64,000 bases of DNA, taken from assembly GCA_023101725.1 (NCBI GenBank), contig JALJCO010013699.1:372001-436000 (forward strand). The letters run 5' to 3'. The notes beneath the pieces are model-generated. The model saw only the letters and a list, made by a program, of their open reading frames with translations. It was not told the DNA's origin and did not search any database. The position numbers were made by a program, and so were the translations under genes. Below, in pieces: positions 23,018-34,849 of this stretch (position 1 is the stretch's first letter; every line of letters begins with the position of its first letter). Source of the stretch: Atherinomorus stipes (Eukaryota > Chordata > Actinopteri > Atheriniformes > Atherinidae).

Positions 23018-24241
23018 TTCTGTCTGAAAACCCTGAGTTGTTTAACCCTGAAATTAGGGAAACTGAGTTTTCCTTTTCACAAAGGTAGGTAACTCAACCC
23101 AGGGAAAGAAGAGGAACTCTAGCCTGTTTCACAAACCCTCGGTCAGTCACCATAGTAACAGACTCTCTGAAACTAACCTAGTTGGGAGCAGGTTAACTTG
23201 TTGAAACCTTGAGTTTCTCGCTGTCTCCGCCCACTTTCAGCCACACTTGCCGTTTCATTTCCTCAGCAGCGAGTTTCGGCTGCTGCCGTCTCAAATGCAG
23301 CATGACTGCGTGGAGAGTTAAACATTCGGAGATCGTTATCAGACCACGAATAGAAGTTCTTTCATTTGCCGACAGTTGTCATTTCTGCCATTACAGTGCA
23401 TTTGTGATATCAGCCGTATGTGACAGTTGGAGGTCCCGTCTCTCTGTTTCCAAGAGATGGTTTGGCCTGATTACCTGACTTTATAATTGTCTTTTTGGGT
23501 AAATGGTCAAGGCACGTCTGTCATGTGGTAATCTGGGGTTCAGTCCCAGGTGGGACTTTTTTTCATCTTGACATTCCCTTTCCCCTCAAAGGCTATTGTT
23601 TATTGCCATGTTTTTTTTTTTTTTTTGTTTTTTTTTGCTGTAATTTTTTTTCTTTTATTGGAGATGCAGGGCATTGGAGAAATGCGACAATTATATTTAA
23701 CCTTTATGCTGCCGACAAGAGCGCTTCTCCCCCACGGGATTGCACCCAATTTAAATAAATAAAATGGCTGCAACAAAAGTCTTAGTTGATTCGAACATCT
23801 GCAAACCATTTGACCAAACAGGTATCCATGCACAAAACCACTTGGAATCATACTGACAGAATCCTAGACTGTCACGTTGCCATTAAACAGTTCTACCCTA
23901 TAACACTGTGATTGTAAAGGACAGCATTTAAACTTAAATCTTCTCCCACCCCGTTGTTCTTTTTTGCAGCAGCAGCAGTTCAAATTTGCCATGTGAGGCT
24001 GTAGAAGTTCTAGTTCCATTCAATAGCGAACACAGCCCCGGCCTCGCATCTGTGTTGCCATGGTGACTCATCGAATCAGGGCTCCATTGATGCTGGCTTT
24101 TTATCATGGCACGTGTAAAACCCCCGGTTTGAACTACCCTGAGTTGATTAAACCAACTCAGATTAGAGTTTTGTGTCTCGGAGTAGATCAACTCAGAGTT
24201 CAGGGTTACAGTTTTGTTGAACCTGCTTCGTGAAATGGACC
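23018..24241. mobile_element. PIF/Harbinger-like element, copy B (degraded)
   Basis: This is a second, shorter copy of the element at 13584-15214. The left side starts near aaccctgagttgtttaaccc; the right terminus reads AACCTGCTTCGTGAAATGGA. The interior keeps the tRNA-like box, the T-rich tract and CATGTGAGGCTGTAGAAGTT. It lacks the inverted duplication and part of the minus-strand tRNA-like segment of copy A. No intact transposase is visible. Confidence 0.6.
23498..23563 (+). repeat. tRNA-like (SINE-type) promoter inside Harbinger-like copy B
   Basis: The same words as in copy A: GGGTAAATGGTCAAGG, then GGTTCAGTCCC (23537-23547) and TGGGAC followed by seven T. Confidence 0.5.
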
Positions 24242-25004
24242 ACAGATGATTGTGTGATGATGATGATGATGATGGTGCTAACATCCTAGAATTATCTTGC
24301 TCATTAGACTAAATTGTTTATTATGGAAAACTAATTCTTAAACTATCAACTTTCAGGACAAAATCTCAAAGCGGTGTGTTAACTTCCATAGAGTATATAG
24401 AGAAGTCTGCCCACTTTGGTACTGGTTAAACTGGCAGAAAGCACCAAGGTTCTGAGACTTTACAATGAAGCCAGACCCAGAATCGCATCTGGGTCTTAGA
24501 GGTTTTGAAGGAGGCAGGTTGAGTGGAGTTTCCACAGCTGGCCAGGTTCAGTTCTGCCCCTGACAGCAACTCTTTGTGTCAGAGGCTACGATGACTCAGC
24601 GGGGAGGGAGGAAAGTGGCTGTGGAAGAACACAATCATTTCGGCTCCTGAACATAACTGCCCATCTTCCTATGGGGGCAACAGCCACCCTGAGAAGCCAT
24701 TAGGATGAGAATACCCCACAAATGAGCCAGCTACGCCAGTCCGAAAAGAGCAATTGGCTGCAAATCAGGAACCAGGTGAAGGCCACAGCTGGTTTGCTGG
24801 AAAAGAATCTGAAGCACCTGCTGCTCCAGAGACTCAGACTCAGTAATATGGGTTCATTTATTTTTTAATTTTTTTTATCATTCTTTTTTTTTATTTACTT
24901 TTAGAATTTAATAATATAATAAATGTATTCATAGACATAAACATATTACATTTCAATGAAAAATAGTTCATTTATCGTGTAAAAAAAACTTCCAAAATAA
25001 AATT

Positions 25005-25095
25005 ATGGTAAATGGTAAATGGACTGTACTTATATAGCGCTTTTCCAGTCATACTAACCGCTAAAGGCTTTACACTACATATCACATTCACCAGT
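25005..25095 (+). repeat. fish dispersed repeat fragment (TAAATGGACTGTACTTATAT)
   Basis: The motif TAAATGGACTGTACTTATATAGCGC, CTAAAGGCTTTACACTACAT and CACATTCACC is one I recognise as a widely dispersed fish repeat, likely a SINE tail or LINE 3' end. The sequence after it (25096-25210) degenerates into G-rich purine tracts. Confidence 0.45.
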
Positions 25096-28000
25096 CAAAA
25101 ATTATACCCGAGAGGGGAAATGGGGGGGAAAGGGGGGGTGGTGTTGTGGAGAATACTGGGAAGAAGGGGGGGGAGGGAGGAAAAGAATCAAAACTGGGGA
25201 AAGAGAGTGCTCTTCAGAGAAGCGCCAATTATGTGAATAAATTGGTATTTCTGTGGATAAAATTGTAAAAATATATATTTACATTTGTTTTACTGTACAT
25301 GATGAGGATTGGATATACTGTAATGAATATAAACCTTTTCTTTAATTTCATATTTAATCTTTCTAAATATGATCCAGTGACCACAAAGAGCCTTGATTTC
25401 TCTATTTTAAATGGGGTCTGATTTTTATTTAATTTCCCACAAATTTCTAAACCATAACCCACCTACCTACATTATATCACAGATTTCGTCGCTCCATCAT
25501 TTGTCTTTAAAATCTACCCTCCTTAAAGAGCCTGCAGAGGTACTGGAGGGCAAGAAGCCACCTGCTCTGTGATTACACTGTTTTCTTTGTCAGATAAAAG
25601 CATAAAAACAGGAATGAAAACCTACAACTTGAGTCTTGCATCAGTTTTTCACTTTGCATCCATGGACAGACCCAATAGAGCGCTTCAACTTTTTTTTAAG
25701 AAATACTTTTTATTTATTTGTTTTTTTTTAAACACTGATACGCATTTCAAACATCCACAAGGTTAAATTTCTCAGGCAGATTACAACCACAGAATCTTTG
25801 ACTGCAGTGGGCATCCATTGAGCTATCCCAATACGATAATCATTCACTATTTCTTCCCTTTGCTGATGTAGCTCTGTCATCATGGGACCCATTGCGTGCA
25901 GACCCAGGACACCCTCCGGCCTCTCACTGTTTTATCAGACAGAAAATTAGGCCTAATTCATGAGGCCCCGGGTTCTCCACTTGGGCTCTCTTTCTCATTG
26001 GTTCCTAAAACAGAGAAATGTATGTTTACACACAAAAACACATTGGCAGAAATGCATTTGAATTATTTATTAAAGTCCACCACAATCCAAAGAGACAAAA
26101 TTAGTATTGAAGATGGTATTGCATTCTTATGTTACTAGCTGGAAAGAAATCACTCTGTTTTCTTTTTATCTTTTCAAACACACACATACATTCACTAGGG
26201 TTCAGTTTGCATCCCTTTAAGGGCACGATTGAATCATTACGTTAATTCAGATTTAGCATCTGTGTAGTTACAACCACCACTCAACTACTGTCTGATGTTG
26301 TCAGAAACATTTTAGTAAATATGTGAAGCTTTTATTATATTCATATTTAATATTTATTATGTATGATTACATTCCTATTAAATATAATTTATCATATTGA
26401 ACATTATTTGCTATTTATCATAATTTCTCTTCAGTTTTTTTTTGTCATTTTCATCAAATCTAATACTTAGTACATTTTGTGTTAATAAACCTGACTTTAG
26501 CTTTTAAGTTTGCTCCTGTAACAACTATTTTATTTCATGAAATTTTAGCCTGTTTATTGTTTTGTTGTCTGTGCAGGTTCACATGCACATGATAAATACA
26601 TGTCTTAGCAATGTCATGTTTCAGCTTGTTAAACTGTAAATGGATTTGGTTTAGTCAGTGCAAACTAAATGAACTAAGAATAAGATGATTTAAACTAATA
26701 CATTGTTGATATTTGAATGGGCTTTAGTTTACTTTGTACTATAAAGGTCCCAATGTCAAAAAGGCTAAAAATCCGTGACCTAAAGGGTAAATTGTGGAAA
26801 ACAATATACTCCACAGAACTGCACACTGCCATTCCTGAGATATCGTTGTCAATATAAGCAATAGCACTCAGAGGGCACCAGCGATCTGGTGGAGTTTTAA
26901 TAGTTAATAGACATAATTATGATCTTTTCAGTGCTACTGTAGCCTATGTTTGATTTGCATATAGAGCCAGGAAGCGAGATTTAGCTGTCAGTGGTCACTG
27001 AAAATGCATTTTGTCATGCAGTTTAATGTCATGTCTGAACTGAAATAGCTAAAGCTGTCTGACTGTCTCCAAAATGCAGGTTAGCAGGAAAAGAAAAACA
27101 GACAATTCAAAAAGTGTCCCAATGAACCTCCAATTGATTAAATGTAATCTGAAGTTTGAACTGCAGCCAAAATCAAACACAGCACTATCTTTGGTTTCAA
27201 TTGATATAACAAATCGTCACTGTGATGAAGTGTTTAGTTATTAGATAAGAGTCTACAGTATGCAACTCTGTAGAAGATAAGCAAAGTACTCCTTATACCA
27301 CATCCTCTCAGGAGAAGCCGCTCCCCTCACGTCTTCGCAGGTTATACTCATATATCTGCTCCAAACCTCTCTCGTATAATACCATCTCTGAGGATTAGAC
27401 GGAAATGGAGAGCAGCATCTGCTTATCCGTAACCTTGGTGCCATCCAACACATGAATTTAGTGACGGCTGCTTCAGCTAGTCACTGTCCTCCCACACAGC
27501 TTTCTCAGTATTCAACGTGAGCCACTTTTACTTAATGAAGAAAGAAGAAGCCGAGTACTGAGAGTGAACCCAGCCACCTCAATTAAAACTTCAAACAAGC
27601 CTCACATGAGCATCGCAAAGCTGCATATTTGATGGAGGGCAGTTGTGTCTACTTTAATTTTTTTATATTTTATTTTAGCTTTGATAGCAGATGTAGAAGG
27701 GCACTTATAACCAGTACTGAGTTGCTACAGGAACCATAAAGCTTGTGTTAAAATATTCATGAATTAATTATGTATATAAAATACCCCCACAATAGAGTTT
27801 AATCCAGACATAATTAAATGAAGTTAGAAATTCCTGGCCCGAGTCTGGTGTTTGTGGTCAGGTTATGACCCCCGAGTGACAGGAAGAGGTCAGTTATCTT
27901 CTTCAAGAATACTCCTAGAGCCAGGTTTTTGCGCTGGGGTGATGTTGGAGAGGGGGAATCTCAATATGCTCAGGCAGGTTAGAGTACGACACAGCATGCC

Positions 28001-28919
28001 TTAAGCTCACAAGCACTAAAAACCCAGCTCAAGGACATTTAAACAAGGTGGATGCTTGCTGAGGTTGAACCTTGGTTGCCTCCACATGGATATGTGGGGG
28101 CAGCAGAGACTGGGATGTAAAGGTGGAGTTTAAAGGAAGAAAACTCAGAAGGGACACTCGGATTTATTTAACAGCTGGAAATTCTGGCTTTGTTAAAGCA
28201 ACAAACTGCTAAACAACATATAACATTGCTGTAATTCATGCCCCCCTCCCCTTTATGTGATTTAGTAGAGGGGGAAAACTGTTACATCTTGAACCAAAAG
28301 AACCCCACAGTTTATACATTGATGCAGCTGACAAGATGGAGCTTTGATGTAGCCCTTTGGTGTAGATATTTTCCTGAAGAAACATTTGAAGGTAATAGCT
28401 ACAAGTTTAATACCTCCCTGCCAGCAGGTGTTGCACTTACACTTGCTTGTTAAATTAGCAGGAGCAAGGTTACAGAAGCTAGCTGTTAATTTAACGTCAG
28501 GGCTCGGTTGTTCAATTCTAGTTTATTTAAACGATAGGTTAACCCGTAAGGTAAATTAAAATCTTAACCTGCCGTGAGATAACCGGCTATATAAAATGTG
28601 TTGTAAACAGGATGGTTAGTGATGCCGTCAGCTAGCAGCGCCGCAAAGGATAGGGGGGGGAGAACAGGTGGGGATAACAAAAATATATCACAAAATTCCA
28701 TATTTTTTTTTTTTGTTGTAAGAAAAAAAGAAATAGTATATTTGTGTTTCTTTTTTTTTTTGAGGAAGAACTGTGGTCAAGGTAGCCGCGTCTGTTTTCG
28801 CGTGGTCAAGCGAGCCGCTGTTAAAATTTGAGTGGGCTTCTGTCGTAGGGTTTACGGTATATGCAGGGAAACGACTTGTAGCATGGAACTGTAGGTTGTT
28901 TCTCTGTTTTTTTTGATAA

Positions 28920-30600
28920 ATTAATTTGGTGGAGGAAATATAAAATAAAATATATAAAAAACTAAAAAAAAATTAATAGAAATGGGAAATGGGGAATGAT
29001 TTAGAGAAAAGAAAAATAAAAATTAAATAAAAACTAAAAAAAAAAAAAAAAATTAGTAAATTGTGGGTATAGGGGGGGTTGGGAAAAGTTCAAAAATGGT
29101 GAAATTGATAGGAGTCAAAAAATCAAAAGAGTTTAGGGAAATAATGAAAATAATAATAAAAAAAAATAAAAAAATAAAAAAAAAAAAAATAAAAAAAAAA
29201 ATAAAATATTATTGGGGTCTTTAGGAGTAGTATAATAATAAAATAATGGATGGTGAAGAATAGGAGAGATAAAAAAAAAGAATGAGAAAAAAATAATTAT
29301 ATATAAAAAAAAAATTAAATAAAATTTTTAATTAAAAAAAAAAAAAAATAAATAAATGTTGGTTAGTGAGGGTAGGGATGAAATTAAAATATGGATAGGG
29401 TTTGGGGAAAAAATGAGATATCATGAAAATGATATTGATAAAAAATAAAAATTAAAAATAAAAAAAAAATAAAAAAAACTAAAAAAATGATAAATTGAAA
29501 TCAAATGGAAATATGTTGAATGTAGTATATAATGGTGAAATTGTATCCTGACATTAGGTTAAATGATTAAATGATATTAAAAAAAAATTGCTAAAATAAT
29601 TATAAAAAAAGTAAAAAAATAAATAAAAACTAAAAAAAAATATATTTTACTGTATTAATCATTTTTTGAGAGGATTAATCAAATGACTTCAAATTTTCGG
29701 GAATGTTCCTTGTTTTTATAAAATTGGGATTGGGAAATGTTGAAAGTGAATGGAAGAGTAGGAAGAGCTTCTTAATAAGCAGCTTGTGGTTTATTATTAT
29801 GGTTGGGAATTTTATTGTTTGTTTTATTTTTTGAATTATTAAAATTCTATATAAAATATAAATATAAATTCTTAATAATTTCTCTTCATTTAAGAAAAAC
29901 TAAGCAAAATTAATCATAAATTTACTTAAAGATAAATTTAAATATTTAAAAAAAAGAATATTTTTTATTTTAAAAATACAAATATTTAAATATATCTCAA
30001 TTCATTTGAAATCATGGCCCGAATTAAGGCCAAAAAAAAGGTGGAATATAAGATGGAAAAATGATTTAAATTATATTTATTAATTTATTTTTTAAGTATT
30101 TATAAATATTAATATTATTTTTATATAAAAATATTTTTTACTCAATGTCTTTGGACTTATGAAAGGGTTTGGAATAAAGGGAGAAGATTAAAGTAGTACT
30201 AAAGAAGAAAATGAAAAAATAATATATATATCATTTTAGATTTTTTATAATTTTTTAATGTATTTTTTAGTAAATATATCATTTTTCTTAAGATCATTTG
30301 ATCGATGATGTGAATTAATGCCAAAAAATTAGAATTAAATTAGTAAGCAAAGAAAGAAAGAAAAAAGAAATAATTATTTTATTTTTAATTTAAATATTAA
30401 TATATTTTTTTTTTATCTTTTTATTAATACTCATACTCAAATACTAATATAAAAATAAAATTATATAGATAATATAAGATGGGATTGAAATATAATGAAC
30501 TAACTATAAATAAAGAAAAAAAATAAGATTCATTTTCAGAATTGGGATTGGTGTTGGTACCTATACGTAAAAGGCAAAGGCGAAGAGAGAAGTAAAAATG
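28920..30600 (+). repeat. C-poor, A-rich degenerate repeat island
   Basis: Cytosine is nearly absent from the + strand over long stretches (for example 29221-29480), while G and T persist in short blocks followed by A-rich tails. Similar G-containing blocks recur about every 145 bases (about 29065, 29210, 29358, 29497). A TCATTTGA-x-ATGAT...AATTAAxGCCAAAAAA block recurs near 29996 and 30288, with a weaker match at 30143. A very diverged tandem array of about 145 bp fits; a noisy or misassembled stretch also does. No gene is visible in it. Confidence 0.45.
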
Positions 30601-30790
30601 AAAGGTAAGAGTGTGTGGAAAGAAAGGCGGAAGGGAGGAGTGGAGGGAGAAGAGGGGGGGGGGAGGGGATGGGGGTCTCCACCTATATTTACCCACCCTG
30701 AAAATAGAGATGTTATTTTCTTCCCCATCCCCCACCCCCTCCCCTCTCCCTCCCTCCTTCCCCTTCCCGTCCCCTCCTGGCCCCTCCGGC
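30600..30790 (+). repeat. polypurine block followed by polypyrimidine block
   Basis: A block of almost only A and G (ends with a G run at about 30653-30664) is followed 60 bases later by an almost pure C/T block (30725-30790) with C runs. Overlapping frames on both strands here are low-complexity and should not be taken as genes. The GC-rich remainder to 31300 is unrecognised. Confidence 0.7.
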
Positions 30791-31554
30791 CCCTCAGGCC
30801 TTGCAGCCCAACAGAACCGCAAAACCAGAGAAACAGAAAGAAAGGGAGTAAGAAAAAGCTAATAATCCAAGGAACGTGAAGGAAAAATGGGAAAAGAGGT
30901 AGAAAATGTAATGATAAATAATGAAAAGTGTTGTTCATAGTTGGTCGCAGGTGCCTACACGCCCAGGTAAGGTCTAAATAGATTCAATATGCATTCTATG
31001 TGGGATGGTCTCCCCCTAGGTATGCTGGTCCTCGATATCAAAATCGCAGCCACCATAGCCCCCCCCATCCATCCCGACCTCATCGCGGAGGCGGGATAAG
31101 AAGGAGGGGGAGAAAAAAAGAGACCGAAGAGTAAACCCTCTAGCGTTAGGGTGTTAATTAATAATAACAAAAAAAACTGAAAAAAAAATAATACGAAAAT
31201 AAATTAATGTATAATGGGAAAGAGAAGAGCCGGCTGGGGACCCAGGAGGAAAGCGGGTAACCCCTTTGCTACCTTCATCCGGTATCCTTCTCCTTTTTTT
31301 GTCCACTTGGATTTGAGAAATGTGAGGCAAGAAAGATGCTATATCTACACAGAGCAATTGAGCTTTAGTTACAACTCCTGAGGCAGTGCTAATGTACTGT
31401 AGTAGAATCCTTTGTACTTTGGCATAGTAACGAGGTGTAAATATTCATATATTTTGGACCTGCCAAAATTGATATACTGTAAACAATTACTAATATGCAA
31501 ATTTTTTTTCAGTAAAATTTATGCTTTTATTCTGCACCTCTCTAGACGTTCTGA

Positions 31555-31556
<2 letters not shown>

Positions 31557-31618
<62 letters not shown>

Positions 31619-31648
31619 ATATATACAGTATATATACTGTATATGTAT
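31557..31648 (+). repeat. (AT)n-(GT)n microsatellite with adjoining palindrome
   Basis: About 22 AT units are followed by nine GT units and then ATATACAGTATATATACTGTATAT, a near-perfect palindrome that could extrude as a cruciform. Confidence 0.92.
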
Positions 31649-32626
31649 TTTTTTCAATTAATGAAAAAAAAGTTGTAGATATGACCTTTAACATCCTTAG
31701 TCTTACAGAATAAAGAAAGTTAAAAAGGTCATTATCCCGTGTGTGCGTACTGGCAGGTAATGATGCCATCTGCCCGGCTCCTTTACCAGCAATAAAACTC
31801 CATATTATCATTAACTTTAAAAATGTAATTGTTTTTTTCCAGGCAGTTTTACGTCTTGTGTTTTATAGGACTTGCACCAAACATTATCTCCTTTCCTGAT
31901 GCGCCTCGGCCCACTGAACTTCGCTTTCATGCCCCAATGTTGACTTTTCTTTCTGCAAATTTGCTTTTCATTTCTTTTCTTGTGCATTTCACTGTTTTCA
32001 GGGATTTTGCTTGGAGTTTTTCTGCCGCAGCACTTCGATGTTTCCCTTTTACAGCTTTCCAATTTTGTTTGTGCTACCTAGATTTTAAACACAGATTGGC
32101 CTTTTGCCACACTCCATGCTGAATTACAAATCCTGTCTGTTGTTTAAATGGACAGCTCTGTTTCCTTTGGATCTGCTTGGTACCACAACTCATCATGACC
32201 TGCAAGCGCTCTTAATTAAATGCAGAATCATTTGCATGTTTAGAATTGTGCAAATATTTGTTTTTGATTAGAGATATATCAGGAGATTCCTTCATTTATT
32301 CATCTGCTTAATCAGACAAAAACAAAAACAAAAATCCTTTGAGGAACTTTGTACAAGCCAGGATTCAGTTGTTAAATACCTTTTGTGTTAAAGCTAATTC
32401 ATTTAATTTCATTTTACTTCAGCATCCTGTTTTTCCTGAATTCCATTTGATTTATTTGGATTTTATTATTTTATTTTTTTCTTTATTTAATTTGATTTAA
32501 TCTTCTTATGTTTTACTAAAATAAATCAATTAAAAAAAACATATGGATAAAAAAATATGTCAGATTTTGTTCAGCTGTAATGTTCAACATTTAACTGATC
32601 ATTCAAAACGGTTAGAATTTAAAAAA

Positions 32627-32627
<1 letters not shown>

Positions 32628-32656
<29 letters not shown>
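32628..32656 (+). repeat. G29 homopolymer
   Basis: Seven A run into twenty-nine G in the vav2 intron, about 630 bases before exon b. It is the longest G run in the window. Confidence 0.95.
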
Positions 32657-32657
<1 letters not shown>

Positions 32658-33281
32658 GGACAAACTTTTCTAAGGTTTTTGAGTAATCCACTGATATTTG
32701 CATCTACAGACAAATAAAAACTGGATTCTCTGGATATTTAGCAACTGCACCTTTATTTATTTACAATAATTAATTATTAATTTACCTTTTTTGTTTTTAA
32801 CTTAAAGAACCTTTTTTATTTACTGCCTTCGCATGGTCCCATTGTGAAAGTGTTTTCCTGCTGAGGCTTCTCTTTTGTCAAGATAACTTTCCTAAGCAGT
32901 AATTGCTCTAACAGTGCAGGGCAACATACAGTGTGAGCAGGCAGAGCACGAGGAACAAAAGCTTTCCTCTCCACGGTAACTGTCTGCGCTCTGCTTGCAG
33001 CTTTCCTAATTAAAGGTCAGTTACCTCACTGAGTGCCAAAGTGATATAAACAGATTAAAAGAGAAATGCCTCTTAATAACAGAGCACACTTCAGGTTTGT
33101 GAACACTGAGCAGTGTCCTCTTGCTTGGAAACATAAGTCATATCTCTGTTCAGGCAGTTCAGGTGAGCAATAATGAGCTCTTACTGGTTTTAGAGCCTCT
33201 CCGCTGTCAAAGAAGTTTAAAGTACATATTTATTTTGTGGATGGATGTACGTTTTTATCTTACATGTGTTATTTTTTTCAG

Positions 33282-33387
33282 TGAACATGACTTGGGTGAG
33301 GATGACATCTACGACTGCGTGCCATGTGAGGATGATGGTGACGACATCTATGAGGACATCATTAAGGTGGAAGTACGACAACCCATG
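33282..33387 (+). CDS. vav2: vav2 exon b: acidic region with two regulatory tyrosines
   Basis: The acceptor is atttttttcag and the donor gtgaga. The first base completes the Asp codon from the exon 21 kb upstream (...[11 protein letters not shown]). The exon encodes two further tyrosine motifs, [11 protein letters not shown] and [12 protein letters not shown], the counterparts of the second and third autoinhibitory tyrosines of the VAV family (Src-family kinase targets). It ends in phase 0 after RQPM. The sequence is strongly acidic (runs of D and E), as expected of the segment that occludes the Rac-binding face of DH. The ORF upstream of the acceptor in this frame is intronic and should not be read as protein. 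Confidence 0.95.
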
Positions 33388-33754
33388 GTGAGAACTTTGT
33401 GTTGCCGTTTATTTTTTTAAATCAGCAACTGATGATGTAATCGTCTCAGGTGTTTGTCATGTTACAAACGTCATGCCTTGATGTATGACCGAAGTGCTGA
33501 ATTTCCCATAAACTGCATGATTTCATCTTGCCATGCCAACTGTTATTGCATTACAAGAATGCAATGGACACATAGTGCTCGAGGATGCATCTCATTCACT
33601 TTCAATGTACCTTCCTGTACATTATGTCTGTGATCTTCATCGTCATACAGCAACTACATGGCCTTAGATCTTTAAACACACTTCCACTAGTTGTCTGTTT
33701 CATACTCTGTGATAAACTTGACTTCTCACTTGCTTTGCCCTCTTCATGCTGCAG

Positions 33755-33769
33755 ATCAGATACATGCAG
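33755..33769 (+). CDS. vav2: vav2 15-nt microexon encoding IRYMQ
   Basis: This is a five-codon exon (ATC AGA TAC ATG CAG) between a pyrimidine-rich acceptor ending catgctgcag and a consensus donor gtgagt. The left intron is only 367 nt. Both edges are phase 0, so inclusion adds five residues and skipping removes them without a frameshift. The joint QPM-IRYMQ-KMGMTE is the wording I recall for mammalian VAV2, where a short alternative segment at this place is also known (from memory). It sits between the acidic region and the first DH helix. Two TGC trinucleotides lie in the last bases of the acceptor. The length is too short for any ORF-based finder. Confidence 0.88.
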
Positions 33770-34849
33770 GTGAGTGCCGCTGTTGCTTGTGACTCACACC
33801 ACCCTGTCAGCTAAACAACCCCCTCCTCACCACTTCATTTTAAACAAATTCATAGCATCCCAAGAGAATGACCTGCCAATGAGGTTAGTGACCCTTGCAT
33901 GGTGGCAGAGAAGACCCCATCTGGTGCAGAGTGTGACTCAGGGCTCGTGACTTCAGCTTTATGACTGCAATGTTAACTGATGTCAGCGGGCAATACTCAC
34001 CGCCACAACAAAGCATGAGGCAAACATACTTTGTCGTGCTGGCTTGGCGCCCCACTTCTCGGACTTTCCTTCCTCTGTTAATTACATGCTGGAATGAAGC
34101 CTGGACTGGACTTGGATTTTTACGTTGTTAGCTCCAGTTTCTGTGTTAGCCATGCTGGTTATCTGCTGCCAAATCTGCTCCAGATGGCTCACTTACTTGT
34201 TCCTTATCTGAGCTGCTCAAATCAGCACAGCACCGTAGAAAATATGTGCTTTAAATTAAGCTTTTGTATGTTCCACTTAATGGTTCTCTCTAAGAAGTCC
34301 TGAAAGCTTTAAAACCTTTCAGTTTTCCACATTTTGTTAGACCTTTAATTGCACTGAAAAAAGTGGATCAGAGCAGTTTTTAACTTTATTTAAACAATTT
34401 ATGTTGTTAATATTTAAAATAGGTGTTTTTTGGAGTAAATAATTTTTTTTATGTTATTTTAATGTGTTTTTGTCTCATGTTATCCCTACATATGTGTTGC
34501 ATGAACACAATTCATTTAAGTATCGTGACCAACAAACTATGATTAACTTATTTCTTTTCAGTTGAAGTAACATATTAAAATTATGTTGAACCTGCTGACA
34601 TAAAAAAAATATGTAAGTCAAAGATTATTTTTTGAGTGTACAAATACTAGAATACAATGTTGTTTAGATAAGGATGATATTGTTTGGATAGTTTCAGTTA
34701 AAAATTAATGTGCTCTACAGAGAATTTAAAGCTACTTTTCAACTGTCGTCCCTTTTACATGAACAATGCTTCAGGATAATTTACTTTATTTTGCTCATAA
34801 AAATCTGAATCAGTAGGGCTATATGAATTTTGTTAAATTAATTGAAAAT

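Larger units (their letters stand above)
12016..33281 (+). other. vav2 intron of 21 kb
   Basis: The intron is bounded by gtaagt and ttttttcag. It contains the Harbinger-like copies (13584-15214, 23018-24241), the CKAP2-like retrocopy, MITEs at 16049-16429, 16891-17444 and 20669-21691, a tRNA-like SINE head near 19113, a dispersed repeat at 25005 and the aberrant island at 28.6-31.3 kb. Stretches in which I see nothing specific are 12016-13500, 17450-19080, 19260-20480, 21735-23017, 24250-25000, 25220-28600 and 31680-33281 (apart from the G run at 32628). Confidence 0.75.

Noticed and set aside
30424..30938. Overlapping open frames of 83-132 codons on both strands
   Set aside because: They are translations of the polypurine and polypyrimidine tracts (glycine, arginine, proline runs) in the anomalous island.
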